A stretch of 34,803 nucleotides of DNA from an uncultured Prevotella sp. (GTDB taxonomy: Bacteria; Bacteroidota; Bacteroidia; Bacteroidales; Bacteroidaceae), in NCBI GenBank assembly GCA_900315765.1, contig ONAK01000052.1, forward strand, positions 1 through 34,803, given 5' to 3'. Every line of letters starts with the position of its first letter. The stretch's first letter is position 1. The position numbers were made by a program, and so were the translations under genes. The notes beneath the pieces were generated by a model, which was not told the DNA's origin, ran no database searches, and saw nothing but the letters and a program-made list of their open reading frames with translations. Positions 15,098 through 23,056 of this stretch are shown piece by piece.

Positions 15098-16540
15098 TTA
15101 TTTGCGTTGTGGCAGGTGGAATTTATACTGATTATTCATCACCTCCTTAACGGTATTGATTTCAAGGAACTTTGTTCCTCCACCTTCGCCTACATTGCCA
15201 CTCAGGTACGCAATTTTATCGCTATCCTGAACATACCCTTTCTGACGTAGCATACGTACGGCTGCGTGGAACAGCTCCTCTGGATCAATATGTTCCTTCT
15301 GATAAACAGGAATAACGCCATACGACAGATTGAGCAGTCGCTGCAGTCTATCGTTATAGCAAATGGCCAGCACTGGGTTAGGACCGCGGAATGCAGCAAG
15401 ATTGCGGGCTGTATTACCAGAGCTTGCATCGGTGATGATTCCCTTTACGCCAAGTTTCTCTGTAGCCTCAATAGCTGAGTGAGCCATAAACTCACGGATA
15501 TCGCAGTTTGACGACAGAGGCACCTCAATATCGTTCTCTCTCATCTTATCCTTCTCTGCCTGCTCAGCAATAGCAGCCATAGTGCGCACAGCCTCAACAG
15601 GATATTTTCCGCTGGCAGTCTCGCCTGAAAGCATCAGCGCATCAGTACGATAATAGATAGCATTGGCAATATCTGTAACCTCAGCACGTGTTGGACGAGG
15701 ATTGTTGATCATTGTATGAAGCATCTGTGTAGCTACGATTACCGGCTTCTTGGCACGAACACACTTACGGATAATCTGACGCTGGATGCCAGGAATGCGC
15801 TCGATGGGCACCTCAATACCCAAGTCGCCACGCGCAATCATGATTCCATATGAAGCCTCGATAATCTCATCGATATTATCAACACCCTCCTGATTCTCAA
15901 TCTTCGAGATAATCTTGATATCACTATTGTAAGCATCCAATATAGCCTGCACAGCACGCACATCGGCAGCAGAGCGCACGAAGCTGTGGGCGATGAAGTC
16001 GATGTCCTGATCGATAGCCAACTTGATATTCTTGCGATCCTTCTCGGTAAGTGTGGGCAGGGCGATATGCACACCAGGCACGTTTACACTCTTGTGCGAA
16101 CCAAGCACACCATCATTCTGCACTTGCGCAACAACAGCTGGACCATTGATGCCTATAACAAGCATATCAAGCGCGCCATCGTCGAAGAGAATATGGCAAC
16201 CTTCATGCACGTCGGCAGCAAAGTCGGCGTACGACAAATTAATGATATCGTGGGTAGTATCCATCTCTGGGCGGCCGAATATCTTAACCACATCACCGGT
16301 CTTATAGGTAATAGGCTTATCACAACCCGTAGTACGTACTTCCGGACCTTTGGTATCAATAAGGATACCAATATGATGACTTACGTTACGTACATTATTA
16401 ATAATGTTTTTAATACCTTGCTCATCAGCATGAGCCGTATTCATTCTCACTACATTCATTCCTGCCTCAAAGAGACTTCTAATGAAATCCTGATCACATC
16501 TTCTGTCACTAATGCTAGCTACAATTTTTGTCTGCTTCAT
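15098..16540 (-). CDS. pyk: Pyruvate kinase
   Basis: 480 residues, full-length pyruvate kinase, which makes pyruvate and ATP from phosphoenolpyruvate and ADP. The N-terminal TKIVASISDRR and RMNTAHAD carry substrate residues. IDTKGPEVRT is the family's conserved segment, although the B domain appears compact. The signature IARGDLGIEVP and RAEVTDIANAIYYRTDALML (catalytic core) are intact. The C-terminal effector domain is present (about 350-480). It is the first gene of a probable pyk-dcp unit with its own promoter at 16566-16573. Confidence 0.95.
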   Translation of the reverse strand: MKQTKIVASISDRRCDQDFIRSLFEAGMNVVRMNTAHADEQGIKNIINNVRNVSHHIGILIDTKGPEVRTTGCDKPITYKTGDVVKIFGRPEMDTTHDIINLSYADFAADVHEGCHILFDDGALDMLVIGINGPAVVAQVQNDGVLGSHKSVNVPGVHIALPTLTEKDRKNIKLAIDQDIDFIAHSFVRSAADVRAVQAILDAYNSDIKIISKIENQEGVDNIDEIIEASYGIMIARGDLGIEVPIERIPGIQRQIIRKCVRAKKPVIVATQMLHTMINNPRPTRAEVTDIANAIYYRTDALMLSGETASGKYPVEAVRTMAAIAEQAEKDKMRENDIEVPLSSNCDIREFMAHSAIEATEKLGVKGIITDASSGNTARNLAAFRGPNPVLAICYNDRLQRLLNLSYGVIPVYQKEHIDPEELFHAAVRMLRQKGYVQDSDKIAYLSGNVGEGGGTKFLEINTVKEVMNNQYKFHLPQRK

Positions 16541-16565
16541 GTTATTTTTCCTTCATTTTGTGGTG

Positions 16566-16573
16566 CAAAGGTA
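16566..16573 (-). promoter_or_regulatory. -7 promoter box for pyk
   Basis: Minus-strand TACCTTTG followed by CACCA, 25 bases upstream of the pyk start. Confidence 0.65.
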
Positions 16574-16656
16574 CAAAAAATAGCCCAAAAACTAACGAAA
16601 TTCATCATTTTTTGAAAAAAAATCTATAAATATTTTCGTAATCGGCTGAAAATTAG

Positions 16657-16664
16657 TAACTTTG
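16657..16664 (+). promoter_or_regulatory. -7 promoter box for the HU gene
   Basis: TAACTTTG followed by CAG, 68 bases upstream of the HU start. A TTTTCGTA sequence at 16633-16640 sits 16 bases upstream. The same octamer at the same distance precedes the hybrid kinase promoter at 20039. Confidence 0.65.
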
Positions 16665-16732
16665 CAGTCCGAAATCGATGAATTTTGAGTTCACACATTA
16701 TTAATATATAAAAAGAAAAGAAACAGAAAGAA

Positions 16733-17008
16733 ATGACAAAGGCAGAAATCATCACCAAAATTGCCGAACAGACAGGCTTGGCGAAGAAAGATGTAGCCAT
16801 TTCGGTTGAGGCATTCATGGAGTGCATCCGCGAGAGTCTTGCTGAGGAGAAGGATAACGTATATCTGCGTGGCTTCGGCACCTTCGTTGTTAAGCGCCGT
16901 GCCCAAAAGACAGCCCGCAACATCTCTAAGAACACAACCTTGGTAATTGAGGCTCATGACTACCCAGCATTTAAGCCCGCCAAGAGTTTTATAGAGAAAA
17001 TGAAGTAA
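16733..17008 (+). CDS. HU/IHF family DNA-binding protein
   Basis: 91 residues, standard HU length. HU dimers bend and compact DNA. The N-terminal helical part MTKAEIITKIAEQTGLAKKD is typical. The central GFGTFVVKRRAQKTARN (about residues 46-62) is the family signature leading into the DNA-binding arm. The arm ends in PAFKPAKSF. IHF and HU cannot be told apart from sequence here. It is followed after 23 bases by a very basic micro-gene and then RNase E/G, all on the plus strand. Confidence 0.93.
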   Translation: MTKAEIITKIAEQTGLAKKDVAISVEAFMECIRESLAEEKDNVYLRGFGTFVVKRRAQKTARNISKNTTLVIEAHDYPAFKPAKSFIEKMK

Positions 17009-17031
17009 TTAACATTATAAATTTTAGTATT

Positions 17032-17121
17032 ATGCCAAACGGAAAGAAAAAGAAGGGCCACAAGATGGCTACTCACAAGCGTAAGAAGAGACTGCGCAAG
17101 AATCGTCATAAGAGCAAGTAA
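17032..17121 (+). CDS. Very basic 29-residue protein, possibly ribosome-associated
   Basis: This ORF begins MPNGKKKKGHKMATHKRKK. Of its 29 residues, 15 are Lys or Arg and 3 more are His; there is only one acidic-free stretch and no hydrophobic core. It starts 23 bases after the HU stop and ends where a strong terminator begins, so it is most likely translated from the HU transcript. As I recall, similar small MPxGKKRKxH proteins occur in other Bacteroidota at this locus, usually unannotated. The composition fits a small ribosomal or RNA-binding protein threaded into rRNA. Whether it is one of the known Bacteroidota-specific ribosomal proteins cannot be decided here. Confidence 0.75.
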   Translation: MPNGKKKKGHKMATHKRKKRLRKNRHKSK

Positions 17122-17123
17122 AA

Positions 17124-17169
17124 AGGAGTGTGTCTGCTAATCTCAAAAGGATAGCGACACACCCTTTTT
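17124..17169 (+). terminator. Rho-independent terminator after the basic micro-gene
   Basis: Outer stem GTGTGTC/GACACAC (17128-17134/17156-17162) continues inwards with GCTA/TAGC after one bulged T, and is followed by CC and TTTTT at 17165-17169. It separates the HU unit from RNase E/G. Confidence 0.85.
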
Positions 17170-17218
17170 AGTACTAACGACAACCCTATGTCAAATTAAA
17201 GTAACGCAAGTAAAGACA

Positions 17219-18793
17219 ATGACAAGTGAAGTTATCATTGATGTGCAACCCAAAGACATATCCATTGCACTGCTCGAAGACAAGCAGCTGGTGGAATACC
17301 AGCAGGAGCAGCGCACGGCTTCGTTCTCGGTGGGAAACATTTATGTGGCAAAGGTTAAGAAACTGATGCCAGGACTCAACGCTTGTTTCGTTGATGTCGG
17401 AGCAGAACGCGTGGCATTCCTGCATTACCTTGACTTGGGAACTCAATTTAACTCTTACGAGAAGTATCTGAAACAGGTAGTTAGCGACCGCAAAAAGCTC
17501 TACCCTATCCAGAAAGCCCACATCCAGCCAGAATTAAAAAAGGATGGCAGCATCGCCAATACATTGAAGGTTGGGCAGGAAATACTGGTACAAATAGTAA
17601 AGGAACCTATCAACACCAAAGGTCCACGCCTGACATGCGAACTAAGCTTCGCTGGCCGATATCTGGTGCTTATCCCTTTCGAGGACAGTGTTTCGGTTTC
17701 AACAAAAATCAAGAAAGGCGAAGAACGTAGCCGACTGAAACAGCTCATACAGAGCATCAAGCCCAAAAACTTCGGCGTAATTGTACGAACAGTAGCCGAA
17801 GGCAAACGAGCCGCAGAACTTGATGCAGAGCTTAAGATTCTGTTGAAGCGTTGGGAAGATGTGATCAGCAAAGTACAGAAAACCACAGAACGACCACAAC
17901 TCTGCTTTGAGGAGGAAAGCAGGGCGGTAGCACTGTTGCGCGATCTATTCAATCCCACTTACGACGGCATCCACGTTAATGACAGCGGTATCTACGATGA
18001 AATAAAGAACTACCTTGGGCTCATCGCACCAGAAAAGAAGGACATTGTTAAGCTCTACAACGGCGCAGTGCCCATTTTCGATAACTACGATGTAACCAAG
18101 CAGCTAAAATCGGGCTTCGGAAAGACAGTTAACTACAAGCATGGTGCCTATCTGATTATTGAGCACACAGAGGCCATGCATGTGGTAGATGTTAACAGCG
18201 GAACGCGAATCAAGAAAGAGAACAATCAGGAGACCAATGCCCTCGAGACTAATCTGGGAGCAGCCGACGAGCTGGCCCGCCAGTTACGACTCAGGGATAT
18301 GGGAGGTATCATCATCGTTGACTTCATCGATATGAAACTGCCCGAGGACCGCCAGATGCTCTATGAACGCATGTGCAAAAACATGCAGAAGGATCGCGCC
18401 AAACACAACATTCTACCCCTGTCTAAATTCGGACTTATGCAGATTACCCGCCAACGTGTGCGCCCTGCAATGAGCGTAAACGTTGAGGAAACCTGCCCAA
18501 CTTGTTTCGGAAAAGGAACTATCAAGTCAAGTATCTTATTCACAGATACACTCGAGAGTAAAATCGACACCCTTGTCAACAAAATCGGTGTACGCAAGTT
18601 CTATCTGCACGTTCATCCTTACGTAGCAGCTTTTATTAATAAAGGTATATTCAGCCTCAATCTTAAATGGAAGCTTAAATACGGAATGGGCTTAAGGATT
18701 ATCCCCTCGCAGAAACTGGCATTCCTTCAATACGAATTTTACGATGCCGAAGGGCAGTATATCGATATGAAGGAAGAAATCGAAACAAAGTAA
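17219..18793 (+). CDS. rng: Ribonuclease E/G family endoribonuclease
   Basis: 524 residues, RNase G-like in length without the long C-terminal scaffold of RNase E. It cleaves single-stranded RNA during rRNA maturation and mRNA decay. An S1-like RNA-binding region with VGNIYVAKVKKLMPGLNACFVD lies near residues 38-60. The DNase-I-like catalytic site has VVDVNSG (Asp324) and IIIVDFIDM (Asp368), matching the paired metal-binding aspartates. The zinc-link motif CPTC is at 426-429. Followed by a glycosyltransferase gene after 20 bases, so the two may share a transcript. No promoter box was found in the 49 bases before its start. Confidence 0.93.
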   Translation: MTSEVIIDVQPKDISIALLEDKQLVEYQQEQRTASFSVGNIYVAKVKKLMPGLNACFVDVGAERVAFLHYLDLGTQFNSYEKYLKQVVSDRKKLYPIQKAHIQPELKKDGSIANTLKVGQEILVQIVKEPINTKGPRLTCELSFAGRYLVLIPFEDSVSVSTKIKKGEERSRLKQLIQSIKPKNFGVIVRTVAEGKRAAELDAELKILLKRWEDVISKVQKTTERPQLCFEEESRAVALLRDLFNPTYDGIHVNDSGIYDEIKNYLGLIAPEKKDIVKLYNGAVPIFDNYDVTKQLKSGFGKTVNYKHGAYLIIEHTEAMHVVDVNSGTRIKKENNQETNALETNLGAADELARQLRLRDMGGIIIVDFIDMKLPEDRQMLYERMCKNMQKDRAKHNILPLSKFGLMQITRQRVRPAMSVNVEETCPTCFGKGTIKSSILFTDTLESKIDTLVNKIGVRKFYLHVHPYVAAFINKGIFSLNLKWKLKYGMGLRIIPSQKLAFLQYEFYDAEGQYIDMKEEIETK

Positions 18794-18813
18794 AAATCAA
18801 AAACCTCTACCCT

Positions 18814-19998
18814 ATGATTACACTAAAGATCCTGTTTTGGGCAACATTGCTCATAGTATTCTACACCTACTTAGGTTACGGAATCCTATTATACATCATC
18901 ATCAGGCTTAAACGGCTCTTCGTGGGCAAACCCCACGAGGCCGCGATGCCAGATGATTCACAACTACCCACTATCACCTTACTTATATGTGCCTACAACG
19001 AGGAGGATGTTGTGGCTGAGAAAATGGCCAACACTCTGGCCATTGACTATCCACGTGACAAATTCCGTATTATGTGGGTTACTGATGGTAGCACTGATAG
19101 TACCAACGAGCGACTCAAGGCGTACCCAGAGGTAGATGTGGTATTCAGCCCCGAACGTAGAGGCAAAAGTGCAGCACTCAAGCACGGATTACAAGAACTG
19201 CAGACTCGTTATGTCGCCTTTACCGACGCCAACACGATGATTAACTCAGGCGCCATGCGCGAGATAGCCCGACTGTTTATGGATCCAACCGTGGGCTGTG
19301 TGTCAGGAGAAAAACGTGTAGCAGCACGCAAGGAAGGACAGATGGCAGCTGAGGGTGAAGGTTTATACTGGAGATACGAGAGTACACTGAAGAAATGGGA
19401 CAGCGAACTCTATTCCGCCATGGGAGCAGCAGGAGAACTCTATGCTGTAGACCCGAAGCTGATACGCCATGTCCCCGATAACGCTTTGCTCGATGACTTT
19501 ATGATGTCAATGTATATTGTAGAAGACGGCAAGCGCATTGCTTACACCCCCGATGCCTATGCACAGGAATATGGTTCCGCCAATATTTTCGAAGAGTCAA
19601 AACGCAAGCGACGCATTGCTGCAGGCGGCCTGCAAAGCATCTGGTGGTTGCGCAGTCTACTTAACCCTTTCAGCCATCCTTTGGTAACATTCCAGTATAT
19701 AAGCCATCGAGTTCTACGTTGGAGCATTACTCCAATATCTATGATTATATTACTGGGCATCAACATCTTATTATCAGCATTCCACGCTGGTTTATTCTAC
19801 GATATAATGCTCATACTACAAATACTCTTCTATATAGCAGCCTTTGCAGGATGGCTTCTTAGTCGTCACGGAATCAAAAACAAAGTGCTATATACAGCCT
19901 ATTATTTCGTATTTATGAACCTAAATGTTTTTCGTGGAATGAGCTATCTCTGCACCCACAACAATAGTGGAGCCTGGGAAAAAGCAAAAAGAAGTTGA
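18814..19998 (+). CDS. Membrane-bound family 2 glycosyltransferase
   Basis: 394 residues. One N-terminal membrane helix (about 5-31) is followed by a GT-A catalytic domain with LLICAYNEED, VTDGSTDST (Asp91), FTDANT (the DxD position, Asp138), LLDDFMMS (catalytic acid region, 226-231) and KRKRRIAAGG in place of QxxRW. At least two C-terminal helices follow (about 305-365). This layout is that of processive or semi-processive polysaccharide synthases (hyaluronan/chitin/poly-GlcNAc type), which use UDP sugars on the cytoplasmic face. The product cannot be told. The gene follows RNase G by 20 bases and precedes a hybrid histidine kinase with its own promoter. Confidence 0.87.
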   Translation: MITLKILFWATLLIVFYTYLGYGILLYIIIRLKRLFVGKPHEAAMPDDSQLPTITLLICAYNEEDVVAEKMANTLAIDYPRDKFRIMWVTDGSTDSTNERLKAYPEVDVVFSPERRGKSAALKHGLQELQTRYVAFTDANTMINSGAMREIARLFMDPTVGCVSGEKRVAARKEGQMAAEGEGLYWRYESTLKKWDSELYSAMGAAGELYAVDPKLIRHVPDNALLDDFMMSMYIVEDGKRIAYTPDAYAQEYGSANIFEESKRKRRIAAGGLQSIWWLRSLLNPFSHPLVTFQYISHRVLRWSITPISMIILLGINILLSAFHAGLFYDIMLILQILFYIAAFAGWLLSRHGIKNKVLYTAYYFVFMNLNVFRGMSYLCTHNNSGAWEKAKRS

Positions 19999-20038
19999 AA
20001 AATTTCTTAAAATCTTTTCGTATTACAAAAAAAAGCAT

Positions 20039-20046
20039 TACCTTTG
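20039..20046 (+). promoter_or_regulatory. -7 promoter box for the hybrid histidine kinase
   Basis: TACCTTTG lies 17 bases before the ATG at 20064, giving a leader of only about 10 bases. A TTTTCGTA octamer at 20015-20022 precedes it at the same 16-base distance as in the HU promoter. Confidence 0.6.
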
Positions 20047-20063
20047 TCGCGAATTATAGCGTT

Positions 20064-21317
20064 ATGGAAAAAACCGAAAAGGAAATATTGCTTCAACAAT
20101 ATGCAGATGCTAACCGCAAGTTAACCCTTGCGCAAGAGCAGTTAGCTATTGCCAATCAGAAGCTGAAGGAATATGAAGAGATGGCCCAAAAGGCAGAGAA
20201 GGCGAGTCAGATGAAATCGCTCTTCCTTGCTAACATGAGCCATGAAATTCGTACTCCCCTTAACGCTATTGAAGGTTTCTCTCGTGTACTTGTTGAGACC
20301 GATTCACAAGACGACCGTATGAAGTTCTTCGAAATTATCGAAAGCAACAATAACCGTCTGCAGAGCCTTGTGAACGAAATCCTTGATCTCTCACGTGTAG
20401 AATCTGGAGAAATTGTGATGAAAAAGGCCAGCACTGATCTTAACCAGCTTTGCGACAGTATAAAGAATCTGTTTAAGTTCCGCTGCCCCGAGACACTGCA
20501 GTTGGTATGGAATAAGCCCAATATGGCAGTCACTTTCAATACTGATGCAAACCGCATCACTCAGGTGTTCTCAAACCTCATCAGTAACGCGCTTAAGCAC
20601 ACCACCGCTGGCAGCATCAATTACGGCTACCGTATGAAGGACGATGGTGCTAACATCGAATTCTTTGTTCAAGATACCGGTTCAGGTATCGATCCTAAGG
20701 ATATACCACATCTTTTCGAGACTTACGTATCACGAGATGCTGAAACCAGCAATAACGGTTACGGACTTGGTTTGGCACTATGTAAGATCATCGTTGAGAA
20801 ACTTGGTGGACAAATATTTGTTGAGTCAGAACTTGGTAAGGGGTCGTTATTCCGCTTTGTACTGCCATTCGAAGGCACTATTGGCGGTATGGTACCTGCC
20901 CGCAACACCACTACATCAAATGTTCGCACCATCCGCGTTAGTGGTCGTCCCGACGATATGAACAAGAAGGTTATACTTGTGGCCGAAGACGAAGATAGTA
21001 ACTACGAACTTGTAAAGATTGTGCTCCACAAGCGCTATCGCCTTATCCGTGCACATAATGGTATTGAAGCTGTTACACTTAATGAGGAGGAACATCCAGA
21101 TCTTATTCTTATGGATATTCGCATGCCAGAAATGAACGGCTTGGATGCTACCCGCATCATTAAGGAAGTAGACTCACACACACCAGTTATTGCACTCAGC
21201 GCCTATGCATTCGAGGAGAATATACGTGATGCAAAAAATGCCGGATGCGATGAATTTATGGCAAAACCATTCAAAGTAGAAAATCTGATCGAGATGGTTG
21301 GTAAGTATCTCGACTAA
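20064..21317 (+). CDS. Soluble hybrid histidine kinase with receiver domain
   Basis: 417 residues from the ATG at 20064; the longer in-frame TTG start at 19995 lies upstream of the promoter. No membrane segment or signal peptide is present. Residues 1-45 are a heptad-like coiled coil. The H-box NMSHEIRTPLNAI has phospho-acceptor His60. The ATPase has the N-box FSNLISNALKHT, G1 VQDTGSGIDP and G2 NGYGLGLALC. The C-terminal receiver (about 310-417) begins ILVAEDEDSN and has Asp351 in LILMDIRMPEMNG and Lys in FMAKPF. With no sensor domain, its input must come through the coiled coil or a partner. No output gene is nearby except the EEP protein 25 bases downstream. Confidence 0.9.
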   Translation: MEKTEKEILLQQYADANRKLTLAQEQLAIANQKLKEYEEMAQKAEKASQMKSLFLANMSHEIRTPLNAIEGFSRVLVETDSQDDRMKFFEIIESNNNRLQSLVNEILDLSRVESGEIVMKKASTDLNQLCDSIKNLFKFRCPETLQLVWNKPNMAVTFNTDANRITQVFSNLISNALKHTTAGSINYGYRMKDDGANIEFFVQDTGSGIDPKDIPHLFETYVSRDAETSNNGYGLGLALCKIIVEKLGGQIFVESELGKGSLFRFVLPFEGTIGGMVPARNTTTSNVRTIRVSGRPDDMNKKVILVAEDEDSNYELVKIVLHKRYRLIRAHNGIEAVTLNEEEHPDLILMDIRMPEMNGLDATRIIKEVDSHTPVIALSAYAFEENIRDAKNAGCDEFMAKPFKVENLIEMVGKYLD

Positions 21318-21342
21318 AATACTATTTTTTATTTTTCATATT

Positions 21343-22407
21343 ATGGGAAAATTAGCTGTACAGAAGTACTTTTCATTCACCATTCTTATTCTTACAGTTT
21401 TAGTTATGATTTTCACCCTCGTAGGTCTCTACGGTGGTGATGTTCAGCCAGGAGGCAATACTGCTCGCGCTATGCTGGTTTATGCTCTTCCACTGCTGAT
21501 AGCAGCCGATGTAGTGTTACTTGTTTTCTGGCTTATCATGCGCCGATGGCACTGGGCACTCATTCCGCTCATCGCCATTCTTTGCTGTATACCATACTCT
21601 GGAACACTCTATCAGTTAGGATCTCTCGATCCTGCTGCCGACGCAAAACCTGGCATCAAGATTGCTACCTACAACGTAGCTATGTTCGGTCGCGAAACAT
21701 CAGGATTCGTTGCTATGGATATCCTGTCTGAAATGAAGAAACAGAAGGTTGACGTAGTTTGTTTTCAGGAGTACAACGATAACCGTGGTGACAAAAAGAA
21801 CTCGGACTCATATAAAGAGTACTTCCCTTATATGGCACAGGGTGAGAGCGATATGATGATATACAGCCGCTACCCTATCCGAAAGAGTAAGAATCTGAAT
21901 TTCGAGATGACCAACAACAGTGCTATGTGGGCCGAAATCGATGTAAAAGGAACCATTATCCGTGTTTATAACGCCCACCTTGAGACTACTGGTATCAACA
22001 GCACTCTGCACAAGGCAGGCAAACTGATGAGTCGAGGCATGGATGTTGAAAGCAACGCACTGCTACGTGCCTTCTACGGCAACTACACACTGGGTATGAT
22101 TGCACGTTCTGGACAAGCCAATGTTTTGGCGATGGATATGCGCGAATGCGAGGCACCTATCATTGTATGTGGTGACTTTAACGATGTGCCCTACTCTTAC
22201 GTCTATAATACGATGCTTGGCGACAAAGTTGACGGATTCAAAGAGTGTGGAAGCGGATTTATGTACACCTTCCGCGGAGGTAACAAGAAGGTGCGTATCG
22301 ACTACATCTTCCACGACAAGGGAATGCAAGGCTTAACCTACTACAAACGTGAGCTAAGCTACTCCGACCACAATCCGGTATTCATGAAGATAGCACTGAA
22401 TAAGTAA
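21343..22407 (+). CDS. Membrane-anchored endonuclease/exonuclease/phosphatase family protein
   Basis: 354 residues from the ATG at 21343. Three N-terminal membrane helices (about 8-31, 45-66 and 70-87) anchor an EEP (DNase I-like) domain starting IKIATYNVAMFGRE. Conserved catalytic elements are the Glu of VVCFQEYN, YNAHLET, CGDFNDVPYS and the final SDHNPV. EEP proteins hydrolyse phosphodiester or phosphomonoester bonds in nucleic acids, lipids or inositol phosphates. A membrane-anchored extracytoplasmic domain fits a lipid or extracellular phosphoester, but the substrate is unknown. It follows the hybrid kinase by 25 bases and ends at a strong terminator, so the two likely form one operon. 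Confidence 0.87.
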   Translation: MGKLAVQKYFSFTILILTVLVMIFTLVGLYGGDVQPGGNTARAMLVYALPLLIAADVVLLVFWLIMRRWHWALIPLIAILCCIPYSGTLYQLGSLDPAADAKPGIKIATYNVAMFGRETSGFVAMDILSEMKKQKVDVVCFQEYNDNRGDKKNSDSYKEYFPYMAQGESDMMIYSRYPIRKSKNLNFEMTNNSAMWAEIDVKGTIIRVYNAHLETTGINSTLHKAGKLMSRGMDVESNALLRAFYGNYTLGMIARSGQANVLAMDMRECEAPIIVCGDFNDVPYSYVYNTMLGDKVDGFKECGSGFMYTFRGGNKKVRIDYIFHDKGMQGLTYYKRELSYSDHNPVFMKIALNK

Positions 22408-22416
22408 CAATAAAAG

Positions 22417-22460
22417 ATTAGCGCGACACCTTAGTTGGATGCCGCGCTAATTTTTATTTT
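22417..22460 (+). terminator. Rho-independent terminator after the EEP gene
   Basis: 9-bp perfect stem ATTAGCGCG/CGCGCTAAT (22417-22425/22443-22451), 17-base loop, then TTTTTATTTT. Confidence 0.9.
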
Positions 22461-22471
22461 AACAAAACATA

Positions 22472-22936
22472 TCAAACAATCTTAAATCGCACACGGAAAG
22501 AATGCTCCTGCTCGTCCCAGTTAGTACCAAGAAGTTCAAAACGGCCTATCTGAGAAGTAGAACGTACATGTTTACCTATGCAAGGACAAACATCATAGTC
22601 GCCAATACGAACAAGGCGAATCGTTTCCGAAGCATCATCAGGAAGACGATCAAGCGAAACATCTTCTGGCAGGTTATCACGAGTAACAAATTCGAACGTA
22701 ACAGGCAGATCTTCATCTATTAATTCATTCATACGACGCTCTATCTCCCGTTCTTCTTGTCTAGAAGGTTTCTGATCAAGATGAAAACTCATCTTACTCT
22801 TCTTTCGCTCCACATGAGCATTAAACGAACGCCCGCAATCAAACATACGGATCATTGTCTGATTCAACAAATGCTCGGCAGTATGAGCAGGCGGAAACTC
22901 CTCTTTATTATGTTCGTTGAGTAAATAATCAGCCAT
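22472..22936 (-). CDS. AlaX-like stand-alone tRNA-editing domain protein
   Basis: 154 residues from the ATG at 22936; the promoter box lies just upstream, excluding the longer start at 23011. The protein resembles the editing (second additional) domain of alanyl- and threonyl-tRNA synthetases. It has a zinc site made of H-x3-H in AHTAEHLL (His18, His22) and C-x3-H in CPCIGKH (Cys119, His123). Free-standing versions (AlaX) hydrolyse Ser-tRNA(Ala) or Gly-tRNA(Ala). At 154 residues it is the short AlaX-S type. The extra Cys117 and an acidic insert are unusual, and the exact substrate is uncertain. Confidence 0.78.
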   Translation of the reverse strand: MADYLLNEHNKEEFPPAHTAEHLLNQTMIRMFDCGRSFNAHVERKKSKMSFHLDQKPSRQEEREIERRMNELIDEDLPVTFEFVTRDNLPEDVSLDRLPDDASETIRLVRIGDYDVCPCIGKHVRSTSQIGRFELLGTNWDEQEHSFRVRFKIV

Positions 22937-22955
22937 ATTCTTAATAATTTGGGCA

Positions 22956-22987
22956 CAAAAATACAAATTAAATAGAAAAAAAACAAA
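22956..22987 (-). promoter_or_regulatory. Promoter for the AlaX-like gene, both elements
   Basis: Minus-strand TATTTTTG (22956-22963) with a minus-strand TTTG at 22984-22987, separated by 20 bases. It fixes the start at 22936. Confidence 0.65.
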
Positions 22988-23056
22988 TGTTTTGCAACTT
23001 TTCGAATACATACACCGTCAAATGTAAAAAGATTAATCAATTAAATGAATAAAAGT

